Of a DNA stretch of 8,159 bases, positions 1 through 6,620 are shown in pieces. The DNA comes from JBJXGC01 sp046154545 (lineage in GTDB: Bacteria; Chloroflexota; Dehalococcoidia; Tepidiformales; Tepidiformaceae). The stretch covers positions 1 to 8,159 of the forward strand of contig JBJXGC010000258.1 in assembly GCA_046154545.1 (NCBI GenBank), read 5' to 3'. The translations under genes and the position numbers were made by a program. The notes under the pieces are model-generated. The model saw only the letters and a program-made list of their open reading frames with translations, ran no database searches and was not told the origin of the DNA. Positions within the stretch are counted from its first letter, which is position 1; each line of letters opens with the position of its first letter.

Positions 1-666
1 CGCATCAGCGAAGACTCGTTACGGCGTCAGCTCCCGCGAAGGGGTCGGCCCGACACCGGTCGAGCGGGCCGCAGCCCCGCCGAGCGTCGCGCGCCCGAGC
101 CGATCTCGATAGATCAGCTCACGTCGAAGGTGCGTCGCTCTTATCCAGAAGAGTTCTGCCTGGCGCTGATTTTCAAGGCTCCAGAGCTGGAATCGAGGGC
201 TCGAGCCGCAATTCGCGATGAATTCTTCAGCATGAGCGTAAATTTCGAGCTTCTTAGGCGTTGGAAGAATGGGGAAACTGTTACGGAGGCCGACTCTGAA
301 CTATGGGAGCACTACCAGACGGTGCTCCAGACCAGTACGCCCCAGATTGAAATGGGCAAGGCGGAAGAGGCGTTACTGAGTTGTGTGGCCGGACTTGAAA
401 ACGATAGAATACGGGCGGTCAAAGAAGCCAGTGCTCTGGCCCTTGTCGAGGGTGAGACAGGGGTACGGCCGGGTAACGTTGCGTCCATTGCCAGGGATCG
501 GTTGGAAGCAGGCCGAACCGAGGCAGAAGAGTCGGATAGCCCGGAGGGAGCTGTCGCGTCACTACTGCTCGAAGACACCAAGATGGGCCTGCGTCTCCAC
601 GCCCCAGTCGAAAACAGACAACCCGGCCAGACAGCCTCAACGACAACGACAGGGCCTTTGCAGTAG
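1..666 (+). CDS. dnaG: DNA primase, C-terminal part (5' end outside window)
   Basis: The frame is open from the first base to a TAG at 664-666, giving 221 residues of a longer protein. The GTG at 130 is therefore only an internal codon. Residues 1-13 (RISEDSLRRQLPR) look like the end of the DnaG core, where an 'isEe.LRr.L' motif is common. A basic, Pro/Arg-rich linker follows to about residue 43. From about residue 47 (YPEEFCLALIFKAPEL) comes a helical domain like the DnaB-helicase-binding C-terminal domain of primases. It ends in ASLLLEDTKMGLRLH near residue 200, a typical DnaG terminus, plus a roughly 20-residue Thr/Gln-rich tail. Primase makes the RNA primers for replication and docks on DnaB through this domain. 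The position just before rpoD supports the call, because dnaG-rpoD is a conserved pair. Codon use is less GC-rich than in rpoD, with TTA, ATA, AGA and AGG present. The catalytic zinc and TOPRIM domains lie outside the window, so the identification rests on the tail and context. Confidence 0.77.
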   Translation, partial: RISEDSLRRQLPRRGRPDTGRAGRSPAERRAPEPISIDQLTSKVRRSYPEEFCLALIFKAPELESRARAAIRDEFFSMSVNFELLRRWKNGETVTEADSELWEHYQTVLQTSTPQIEMGKAEEALLSCVAGLENDRIRAVKEASALALVEGETGVRPGNVASIARDRLEAGRTEAEESDSPEGAVASLLLEDTKMGLRLHAPVENRQPGQTASTTTTGPLQ

Positions 667-690
667 GCTACACAAGGCGACGTCACACAG

Positions 691-720
691 GCGGCTGCCT
701 AACTTCATTTGCACAGCCGC
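691..720 (+). promoter_or_regulatory. Inverted repeat in dnaG-rpoD leader
   Basis: GCGGCTG at 691-697 is perfectly complementary to CAGCCGC at 714-720, enclosing a 16-nt A/T-rich loop (698-713). In RNA this would be a GC stem with an AU-rich single-stranded loop, ending two bases before the rpoD Shine-Dalgarno sequence. No T-tract follows, so it does not look like a simple terminator. It may be a processing or translation-control element. In E. coli the dnaG-rpoD spacer is cleaved by RNase E, but applying that here is inference. Confidence 0.4.
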
Positions 721-722
721 GT

Positions 723-729
723 GAGAAGG
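723..729 (+). promoter_or_regulatory. Ribosome binding site of rpoD (decides the start)
   Basis: GAGAAGG lies 8 nt before the ATG at 738. The alternative in-frame GTG at 729 uses the last base of this motif and has no separate Shine-Dalgarno sequence, so ATG 738 is preferred. Confidence 0.75.
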
Positions 730-737
730 TGCCAAGC

Positions 738-2264
<1,527 letters not shown>

Positions 2265-2277
2265 GATTCAGTCTCGT

Positions 2278-2282
2278 GGAGG
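2278..2282 (+). promoter_or_regulatory. Ribosome binding site of the antitoxin gene
   Basis: GGAGG lies 9 nt before the ATG at 2292, inside the short gap after rpoD. It supports this start and shows the antitoxin has its own translation initiation signal although it is so close to rpoD. Confidence 0.7.
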
Positions 2283-2291
2283 CCGGTTCGG

Positions 2292-2612
2292 ATGGACGAC
2301 AGCGTGACGGTGACTCTTTCCGGGCGCGCGCTCGAGCTGGCGCAGCGGGCAGTGGAGCGCGGGTACTGTGACTCGGTCGCAGACGCGGTCGATCGGGGCC
2401 TCCAGTGCATGTCGGCGATGGATTTGGAGGCGGAAGAGCTGGACGACCGCTGGTCGGCCGAGTTCACGAAGGAACTTCGCGCGAGCCTCCAAGAAGCGAT
2501 AGTGGCTCTTAGAGACGGCGTTCCGAAGGCGGACTCACCTGAGTATTGGGAGCACCTCCGGTTGGGAGCGATCGCGAGGGCAACGCAAGCGATGCCCAGC
2601 CGGGCGAGTTGA
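2292..2612 (+). CDS. ParD-like ribbon-helix-helix antitoxin
   Basis: This 106-residue protein looks like the antitoxin of a type II toxin-antitoxin pair. Residues 4-10 (SVTVTLS) form the expected DNA-contacting beta strand. Two helices follow, ALELAQRAVERG and DSVADAVDRGLQCM, with the glycine turn of a ribbon-helix-helix (CopG/ParD) fold. The acidic-then-helical tail (about 45-85, DLEAEELDDRW... then KELRASLQEAI) would be the part that wraps the toxin. It is somewhat longer than a typical ParD of about 80-90 residues. A strong GGAGG lies upstream, and the TGA overlaps the toxin TTG start. Such antitoxins normally repress their own promoter together with the toxin, but I see no clear operator in the 27-bp gap after rpoD. 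Any private promoter would have to lie in the rpoD 3' end. The fold call is by eye; a search with the RHH profile would settle it. Confidence 0.72.
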   Translation: MDDSVTVTLSGRALELAQRAVERGYCDSVADAVDRGLQCMSAMDLEAEELDDRWSAEFTKELRASLQEAIVALRDGVPKADSPEYWEHLRLGAIARATQAMPSRAS

Positions 2613-2899
2613 CGGCTCACCGTTTCTCCGTTCGGGCCGAGGTGGACATGGCGGACATCTCGCTCGACATCGCCGTCAACAGTGCGGCCCGCGCTGAGGC
2701 GTTCTATCGCCGTATGGATGAGATCGGGGAGTTGCTTGCGCAATTCCCCGGCATCGGCCGGCGCCACGAGGGGTTCGGACCAGGTGTCCGCGCCTACCTT
2801 GTCGATAGGCGCTGGACGGTGGTCTACGATTCGGAGGCTGTCCCGCTGATGATCCACCGGGTGCTGTGGGCTGGAAGTCGCATCGCCACGCTGGCCTAG
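2609..2899 (+). CDS. ParE/RelE-fold toxin
   Basis: This predicted 96-residue toxin starts at TTG 2609, which overlaps the antitoxin stop (TTGA, 2609-2612) and so allows translational coupling. That start gives the usual ParE length and keeps the first beta strand (HRFSVRAEVDMADI). An upstream in-frame TTG at 2546 would add 21 residues unlike the family and lie deep in the antitoxin gene. Recognisable ParE features are the helical hairpin (RAEAFYRRMDEIGELLAQFP, about 28-47), the FPGIGRRHEGFGPGVRAYLV stretch (46-65), the WTVVYD strand (69-74) and the final IHRVLWAGSRI (82-92). ParE proteins poison DNA gyrase and RelE proteins cut ribosome-bound mRNA. Which applies here cannot be told from sequence. 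No strong Shine-Dalgarno sequence precedes the TTG, fitting low, coupled expression. The gene converges with the SDR gene after a 67-bp gap. Confidence 0.75.
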   Translation: MTAHRFSVRAEVDMADISLDIAVNSAARAEAFYRRMDEIGELLAQFPGIGRRHEGFGPGVRAYLVDRRWTVVYDSEAVPLMIHRVLWAGSRIATLA

Positions 2900-2912
2900 C
2901 GCGACGGTCGCG
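2900..2912 (+). terminator. Possible hairpin just after the toxin stop
   Basis: CGCGAC-G-GTCGCG begins at the base after the toxin TAG. As RNA it would form a 5-bp GC stem with a CGG loop. No T-tract follows, so it is only a weak terminator candidate for the rpoD-toxin transcript. A second 5-bp stem, TCGCC/GGCGA at 2944-2948 and 2956-2960, lies after the convergent SDR gene and is equally weak. Confidence 0.22.
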
Positions 2913-2966
2913 ACCTCCGCCACGACCCCGCCTATCCACCTGCTCGCCTTCTCGGGGCGATGGCTC

Positions 2967-3704
2967 TCAGCCGGTCCAGCCGCCGTCCACGGTGAGCTCC
3001 GCGCCGGACATGTAGGAGCTATCTTCGGAGGCGAGGAAGAGGACGACCCGGGCCACGTCGATAGGGTCGGCGATGCGGCCGAGGGGGATGCGCCGTTCGG
3101 TGCGCTCGCGGTTCCCCTCGATGCCCGGCACCTGCTGGAGCATGGGCGTGTCAATCGCGCCCGGGTGGATGGAGTTCACCCGGATGCCGTAGCGCCCCAG
3201 TTCAGAGGCGGCGACCTTCGTCATGCCCCGGACTGCCCACTTGCTGGCGCTGTACGCGATCGACCCGGCTCCGCCGCGCATGCCCGCGACCGACGAGATG
3301 TTGACGATCGATCCCCCGTGAGCGGCGTCGATCATCGCCTTGCCCGCGACCTTCATCCCGAGGAACACGCCCGTCTGGTTGATCGCGATCACCTTCTCGT
3401 AGTCCGCCACCGGCATCTCCGTGAGGAAGCGTGACATGAAGATACCGGCGTTGTTCACGAGGATATCGAGCCGGCCGTGGGCGCCGACGGCTGCGGCGAC
3501 CGCCTGGCGCCAGCTCTCCTCGCTGCTCACGTCGTGGTGGATGAACGTGCCGCCGCAAGCCGCGGCGGTCGTTTTGCCCTCCGCGTCGAGGACATCGGTC
3601 AAGACGACCGTCGCTCCTTCGCTGGCGAGCAGTGCCGCCTCGGCCGCGCCCTGTCCCCGCGCAGCCCCCGTGATGATCGCCACCTTGCCGTCGAGTCGTC
3701 CCAT
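2967..3704 (-). CDS. SDR-family NAD-dependent dehydrogenase (hydroxysteroid dehydrogenase-like)
   Basis: This 245-residue classical short-chain dehydrogenase/reductase oxidises or reduces an alcohol/ketone pair, probably in the cytosol. The Rossmann dinucleotide motif TGAARGQG is at 12-19. Asp37 at the end of the second strand (VVLTD) predicts NAD(H) rather than NADP(H). NNAG is at 84-87, and the catalytic set Asn109, Ser138, Tyr151, Lys155 (YSASK) is intact. The C-terminus MSGAELTVDGGWTG is typical of the family. The overall pattern, including IVNISSVAG and SKWAVRGMTKVAASELGRYGIRVNS, resembles bacterial 3alpha/20beta-hydroxysteroid dehydrogenases, but the substrate cannot be fixed from sequence. 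AAGGAGG lies 6 nt upstream of the ATG. The gene follows the lipoprotein gene in the same direction after a 97-bp gap that holds an inverted repeat, so it may have its own promoter. Confidence 0.92.
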   Translation of the reverse strand: MGRLDGKVAIITGAARGQGAAEAALLASEGATVVLTDVLDAEGKTTAAACGGTFIHHDVSSEESWRQAVAAAVGAHGRLDILVNNAGIFMSRFLTEMPVADYEKVIAINQTGVFLGMKVAGKAMIDAAHGGSIVNISSVAGMRGGAGSIAYSASKWAVRGMTKVAASELGRYGIRVNSIHPGAIDTPMLQQVPGIEGNRERTERRIPLGRIADPIDVARVVLFLASEDSSYMSGAELTVDGGWTG

Positions 3705-3710
3705 GTCCTG

Positions 3711-3717
3711 CCTCCTT
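3711..3717 (-). promoter_or_regulatory. Ribosome binding site of the SDR gene
   Basis: Read on the minus strand this is AAGGAGG, a full-strength Shine-Dalgarno sequence 6 nt before the ATG at 3704. It fixes the start and suggests efficient translation. Confidence 0.8.
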
Positions 3718-3718
3718 C

Positions 3719-3733
3719 ATATGCCGGGCATGT
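3719..3733. promoter_or_regulatory. Candidate operator (inverted repeat) upstream of the SDR gene
   Basis: ATATGCC-G-GGCATGT has arms matching at 6 of 7 positions around a single central base. The core ATGCC/GGCAT is perfect. It lies one base upstream of the SDR Shine-Dalgarno sequence. Dyads of this size are common binding sites for dimeric repressors such as TetR or MarR types. No regulator gene is adjacent in the window, so the binding partner is unknown. Confidence 0.35.
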
Positions 3734-3801
3734 CTAACACAAAGGTGGCGCCGCCTGCAAAACGCGCGTGTAGGCCTGGGCGGGCGCACGGCGATTCGGC
3801 G

Positions 3802-4371
3802 CTACTCCTTCGCCGAGAACTTGCCCTTGACCGTGACCTTGTACGTCTTGGCCGACTGCAGGTCGATGGCATGAATGTCCTTGCACTCGAATTCACCGCT
3901 GGCGGAGGACTTGGACTGTTCGAGCTTGAAGGTGCAGTCCTTGCCCCATTCCGCCGCGGTCGAAAACTCCTTCGTCGTTACCGCTGCTGCCCCCGGGCTG
4001 TCGCCGCTCCCCTCGTCGGCGAAGGTGAGCAGGGCGGATACGTCGCCGTCAGCAAAGGTCATGAGCAAGAGCCCGCCACCGGCATAGCCGCTGCCGTCTT
4101 TGTCGAAGGTCGCCCGTTTGTCGCCTGTTACCTCGATGTGGACCGTCCCCGAGGTGTAGGCCGCGTCTTCGATCTTCGCGATGCGGGCTGAGTTCCCGCC
4201 GCTGCTCGAGGCCGCGGTGCTGTCCCGGCCGGAAGAGCCTGAGCCTCCACTCCCGGGGCCGAAGCCGGGCGAGGTGCCGCCCGTGTCGTCGTCGTCACCG
4301 CCACAGGCCACGCCGAAGGCCAAGAGCATGATGATGGAGAGAAGGAACAGTGGTCGAAGTCGGAAGGTCAT
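3802..4371 (-). CDS. Secreted lipoprotein of unknown family
   Basis: This 189-residue predicted lipoprotein is not in a family I recognise. Residues 1-22 are a signal peptide with a basic start (MTFRLRP) and the hydrophobic core LFLLSIIMLLAF. The GVAC segment puts the lipid-modified cysteine at 23; Gly at -3 is a little atypical. An Asp-rich patch (GGDDDD) and a Gly/Ser-rich tether run to about residue 60. The globular part (62-189) alternates short strand-like segments (GTVHIEVTG, GLLLMTFADG, SALLTFADE, TYKVTVKGKF), suggesting a small all-beta domain. Cys146 and Cys163 could form a disulfide outside the membrane. A GAGGC-type ribosome binding site lies 7 nt before the ATG. The protein is probably tethered to the outer face of the cytoplasmic membrane, perhaps binding a ligand, but no function can be assigned. 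It is transcribed divergently from the HicB gene. Confidence 0.82.
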   Translation of the reverse strand: MTFRLRPLFLLSIIMLLAFGVACGGDDDDTGGTSPGFGPGSGGSGSSGRDSTAASSSGGNSARIAKIEDAAYTSGTVHIEVTGDKRATFDKDGSGYAGGGLLLMTFADGDVSALLTFADEGSGDSPGAAAVTTKEFSTAAEWGKDCTFKLEQSKSSASGEFECKDIHAIDLQSAKTYKVTVKGKFSAKE

Positions 4372-4390
4372 GTCGGACGCCTCGGTTTCC

Positions 4391-4396
4391 TAAAAT
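4391..4396 (+). promoter_or_regulatory. Possible -10 element (TAAAAT) in the lipoprotein-hicB gap
   Basis: TAAAAT matches the sigma-70 -10 consensus at 5 of 6 positions and is the only A/T-rich patch in the 151-bp divergent gap (4372-4522). It points towards hicB. I find no acceptable -35 hexamer at 16-18 bp, so the call is weak. Nothing else distinctive is visible in this gap. Confidence 0.22.
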
Positions 4397-4522
4397 GCGC
4401 CGTGCGGGCCGCGTACGCGCATCCGTCGCCGACCCGGCGTCCGGACTCTACGCCGCCTGGCGCCTCGTCCGCCAGATGGCGGGACAGCGCCGACCGCGGC
4501 GGGGAAAGCGTACAACATCGAC

Positions 4523-4741
4523 ATGCGAAACGAGTTCACGGCGATCATCGAACCGGGCGACGATGGGTGGTTGTGGGCCAGGAGCCCTGAGGTGCCAGGC
4601 GCAAACGGCCAGGGCAGGACCCCGGAGGAGGCACGCGAGGACCTGGTGGCTGCGATCGACCTGGTCCTCGAGTACCAGCGCGGGGTGGGAGACGGAGAGG
4701 CTCCGCCTGCGGCCATCCGCCAGTTCCTCAGCGCCTCGTGA
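4523..4741 (+). CDS. HicB-family antitoxin-like protein
   Basis: This 72-residue protein has the compact HicB fold (partial RNase H-like). The first strand is FTAIIEPGDDGWLWAR, then comes the hallmark PEVPGANGQGRTPEEARED, then the helix LVAAIDLVLEYQRG. HicB proteins neutralise HicA, an mRNA-cutting toxin with a double-stranded-RNA-binding fold. This short version lacks the C-terminal DNA-binding domain of longer HicB proteins. In close relatives the hicA gene normally overlaps the hicB stop. Here a GTG overlaps the stop (GTGA, 4738-4741) and is followed by Arg-Arg-Arg codons, but no intact HicA follows. The protein therefore appears to be solitary. There is no good Shine-Dalgarno sequence at the right distance; a TACAAC at 4511-4516 lies 6 nt before the ATG, which would suit a leaderless message. 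It converges with the tandem SDR genes after 82 bp. Confidence 0.78.
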   Translation: MRNEFTAIIEPGDDGWLWARSPEVPGANGQGRTPEEAREDLVAAIDLVLEYQRGVGDGEAPPAAIRQFLSAS

Positions 4742-4815
4742 GGCGGCGCTCCGAGTGTGGCCGGCCGCCCGCGCCCGCAGTGGGGCGCCACTACCGGTGG
4801 CCGCTGACGCGCCTC
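4738..4815 (+). pseudogene. Possible vestige of a hicA toxin gene
   Basis: A GTG overlapping the hicB stop begins a frame reading VRRRSECG..., and about 17 residues in it has GRHYRW. HicA toxins coupled to this HicB type usually begin M-K-R-R and carry a Gly-x-His motif followed by aromatic residues. The spacing is too short and the rest of the frame runs into the antisense of the SDR gene, so at most this is a deleted remnant. Chance resemblance is quite possible. Confidence 0.18.
4779..4801. terminator. Weak hairpins between convergent hicB and SDR genes
   Basis: AGTGG-GGCG-CCACT (4779-4792) and GCCAC-TACCG-GTGGC (4787-4801) are two 5-bp stems that share the CCAC segment and exclude each other. 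They lie between the ends of two converging genes, where terminators are expected. Neither has a T-tract on either strand, so termination is only a possibility. Confidence 0.22.
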
Positions 4816-4823
4816 GGCCCGGG

Positions 4824-5678
4824 TCACATGGCCATCGTCGGGTTGCGCTGCTCCATGATGTCGGTCATCCGGGCCTTGAGGACCTCCATCACGTTGGGCT
4901 GGGCCGGGAAGATGTAGAAGTGGTCGTCGCGGATCGACTCGAACACGAGCTGGGCGACCTCCTCGGGCTGGATGCCCTGCTTGAGGGCCGCTTCGAAGGT
5001 GGCCGACCACTCCCGCACCTCGGGCCGCACCTCCGCGAGGTTCGTGGCACCGAACTCAGCCGGGCGATTGCGTTCGGCGTCAAGGATGTTGGTGTTGATG
5101 AGGCCGGGGCAGAGGACCGAGGCCGAGAGCTTCGCGCCCATCGCCTTGAAGTCCTTGTAGATGCCCTCGGTCAGGCAGACGACGCTGTGCTTCGAGATGT
5201 TGTAGGGGTTGGCCCCCGTGAGGAGCCCGGCCATCGAGGCCGTGTTGACGATGTGGCCCTCTTCGCCCTTCTCGAGCATGCGCGGGATGAAGGCTCGGAC
5301 ACCGTAAAGCACGCCCATGAAGTTCACGCCCCAGGTCCATTCCCAGTCGCTGATCGGCGACTCCCAGGCGCGGGACCGGAGCGTCGCGGCGGTCGCGGCG
5401 ACGCCGGCGTTGTTGCAGAGGATGTGGACGTTGCCGAAGGCCGCGAAGGCAGCGTCAGCGAGGCGGTTGATCTGGTCCTCGTGCATGACGTCGGTGCGGA
5501 CGGCGAGGGCGGTGGCGCCCTTCGCCTTGAGGGCGCTCTCGGCCATGGCGAGGGGTTCGCTCTCGATGTCGGCGAGGACGACCTTCATGCCCTCGTCGGC
5601 GAACTTGTGGGCGAAGGCGAGGCCCATGCCGCTGGCTGCGCCGGTCACGACGGCGACTTTTCCTGCGAAGTCTTTCAC
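4824..5678 (-). CDS. SDR-family oxidoreductase, downstream copy of tandem pair
   Basis: This 284-residue short-chain dehydrogenase starts at GTG 5678, which overlaps the stop of the upstream copy (GTGA, 5675-5678) and has GGGGAG 6 nt before it. The start is supported by the near-identical N-terminus MKDFAGKVAVVTGAASGMG shared with its neighbour. TGAASGMG (12-19) binds the cofactor, Asp37 (LADIE) points to NAD(H), NNAG is at 89-92, and Asn119, Ser148, Tyr159 and Lys163 form the catalytic set. The C-terminal half carries a family-specific stretch (LCPGLINTNILDAERNRP, then RDDHFYIFPAQP), longer than in 250-residue SDRs, which probably shapes the substrate pocket. The substrate is unknown. By eye it matches the upstream copy at well over half its positions. 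The frame continues open far upstream as an Arg/Pro-rich shadow of the other SDR gene, which is not coding. Confidence 0.93.
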   Translation of the reverse strand: MKDFAGKVAVVTGAASGMGLAFAHKFADEGMKVVLADIESEPLAMAESALKAKGATALAVRTDVMHEDQINRLADAAFAAFGNVHILCNNAGVAATAATLRSRAWESPISDWEWTWGVNFMGVLYGVRAFIPRMLEKGEEGHIVNTASMAGLLTGANPYNISKHSVVCLTEGIYKDFKAMGAKLSASVLCPGLINTNILDAERNRPAEFGATNLAEVRPEVREWSATFEAALKQGIQPEEVAQLVFESIRDDHFYIFPAQPNVMEVLKARMTDIMEQRNPTMAM

Positions 5679-6586
5679 TGGTTTCTCCCCTGGTTCGTTG
5701 AGGTTTGGGCCGCGGCCGAGCCGGGCTGGTCGAAAACGCGGGCGATGGTCGGGTTTCGCCGTTCGCGGATGTCGTCCAGCCGCTGGTTGAGCAGGTCGAC
5801 GAACTCGGGCTGGCTGGGGATGATGTAGAACTGGTCGTCGCGGACGGCCTCGAAGACACGCTCGGCGATCTCGGAGGGCGGGAAGCCGCCTTTGAGCAGG
5901 CCCCGGACGGCCTCCATCTGCTGGCGGGCATCCGGTGGGAGCTTCGTGAGGTCGGCGCCCGGGCCGAACTCCTGGGGTCGGTTGCGCTCCGAATCGATGA
6001 TGTTGGTGTCGACCCAGCCGGGACAGAGCACTGAGGCCGAGAGCTTGAGGCCGCGTATCTTGAACTCCTTGTACAGCCCTTCGGCGAGGCAGACCGCGCC
6101 GTGCTTGGAGACGCCGTACGGGTTGGCGCTGGTGAGAAGGCCCGCGAGGGAGGCGGTGGTAACGATATGGCCCTCTTCGCCGTTCTCGATCATGCGGGGG
6201 ACGAAGGCCCTCACGCCGTAGAGGACGCCCATGAAGTTGACGCCGAGCACCCACTCCCAGTTGCTCAGGGGCTGTTCCCAGACCGGCAGCCCCTGCGTGC
6301 CCCCGGCGACGCCAGCGTTGTTGCAGAGAATATGGACGTTCCCGAAGGTCGAGAAGGCGCGGTCGGCGAGGCGGTTCATCTCGTCCTCGTGCATGACGTT
6401 GGTGCGGACGGCGATGGCTTTGCCGCCTTTGGCCGTAATGGCGGCTTCGGCCATGGCGAGGGGCTCGCTCTCGATATCGGCGAGGACGATGTTCATGCCT
6501 TCGTCCGCGAACCGGTGGGCGAAGGCGAGGCCCATCCCACTGGCCGCGCCCGTGACGACCGCTACCTTGCCTGCGAAGTCTTTCAC
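5675..6586 (-). CDS. SDR-family oxidoreductase, upstream copy of tandem pair
   Basis: This 303-residue short-chain dehydrogenase is the first gene of a two-gene minus-strand unit. GTG 6586 is preceded at 6 nt by AGGAGGG. The Rossmann motif TGAASGMG is at 12-19, Asp37 (NAD preference) is in LADIE, and NNAG is at 89-92. The catalytic set is Asn117, Ser146, Tyr157 (NPYGVSK) and Lys161. The C-terminal RDDQFYIIPSQP (249-260) mirrors the paralogue. It differs in the loop after NNAG (two residues shorter) and in the region around 205-235, as expected if substrates have diverged. A 20-odd-residue Gln/Thr/Ala-rich tail (after NPTIA) has no counterpart in the other copy. Its last codons contain the Shine-Dalgarno sequence of the downstream gene. 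The enzymes probably act on related alcohols or ketones, and heterodimers or heterotetramers are conceivable. The exact reaction cannot be read from sequence. Confidence 0.94.
   Translation of the reverse strand: MKDFAGKVAVVTGAASGMGLAFAHRFADEGMNIVLADIESEPLAMAEAAITAKGGKAIAVRTNVMHEDEMNRLADRAFSTFGNVHILCNNAGVAGGTQGLPVWEQPLSNWEWVLGVNFMGVLYGVRAFVPRMIENGEEGHIVTTASLAGLLTSANPYGVSKHGAVCLAEGLYKEFKIRGLKLSASVLCPGWVDTNIIDSERNRPQEFGPGADLTKLPPDARQQMEAVRGLLKGGFPPSEIAERVFEAVRDDQFYIIPSQPEFVDLLNQRLDDIRERRNPTIARVFDQPGSAAAQTSTNQGRNQ
5685..5690 (-). promoter_or_regulatory. Ribosome binding site of the downstream SDR, inside the upstream gene
   Basis: GGGGAG on the minus strand lies 6 nt before GTG 5678, within the last codons of the upstream SDR. 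Together with the GTGA overlap it indicates coupled translation. Confidence 0.65.
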
Positions 6587-6592
6587 TGGATT

Positions 6593-6599
6593 CCCTCCT
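6593..6599 (-). promoter_or_regulatory. Ribosome binding site of the upstream SDR
   Basis: AGGAGGG on the minus strand lies 6 nt before GTG 6586. It decides the start in favour of this GTG. Confidence 0.8.
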
Positions 6600-6610
6600 G
6601 AGTTCGGGCG

Positions 6611-6616
6611 ATTCTA
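6611..6616 (-). promoter_or_regulatory. Possible -10 element for the tandem SDR genes
   Basis: Read on the minus strand this is TAGAAT, 5 of 6 to the sigma-70 -10 consensus. It is placed to give a leader of about 15-20 nt containing the AGGAGGG site. No good -35 hexamer is visible at 16-18 bp, where the sequence is GC-rich repeat, so the promoter may depend on an activator or not be real. Confidence 0.33.
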
Positions 6617-6620
6617 CACC

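Noticed and set aside
130..666. A complete gene starting at GTG 130.
   Set aside because: The same frame is open to base 1 and the upstream residues fit the DnaG pattern, so it is the 3' end of a longer gene.
3705..3801. A promoter TTGCAG-N17-TTAGAC (minus strand) before the SDR gene.
   Set aside because: The spacing is ideal but the proposed -10 matches the consensus at only two positions, so it is not listed.
4350..5828. A 492-codon plus-strand open frame.
   Set aside because: It is antisense to the lipoprotein start and the downstream SDR, has shadow composition (Arg/Gly/Val/His-rich) and no recognisable domain. Long antisense frames are usual in GC-rich coding DNA.
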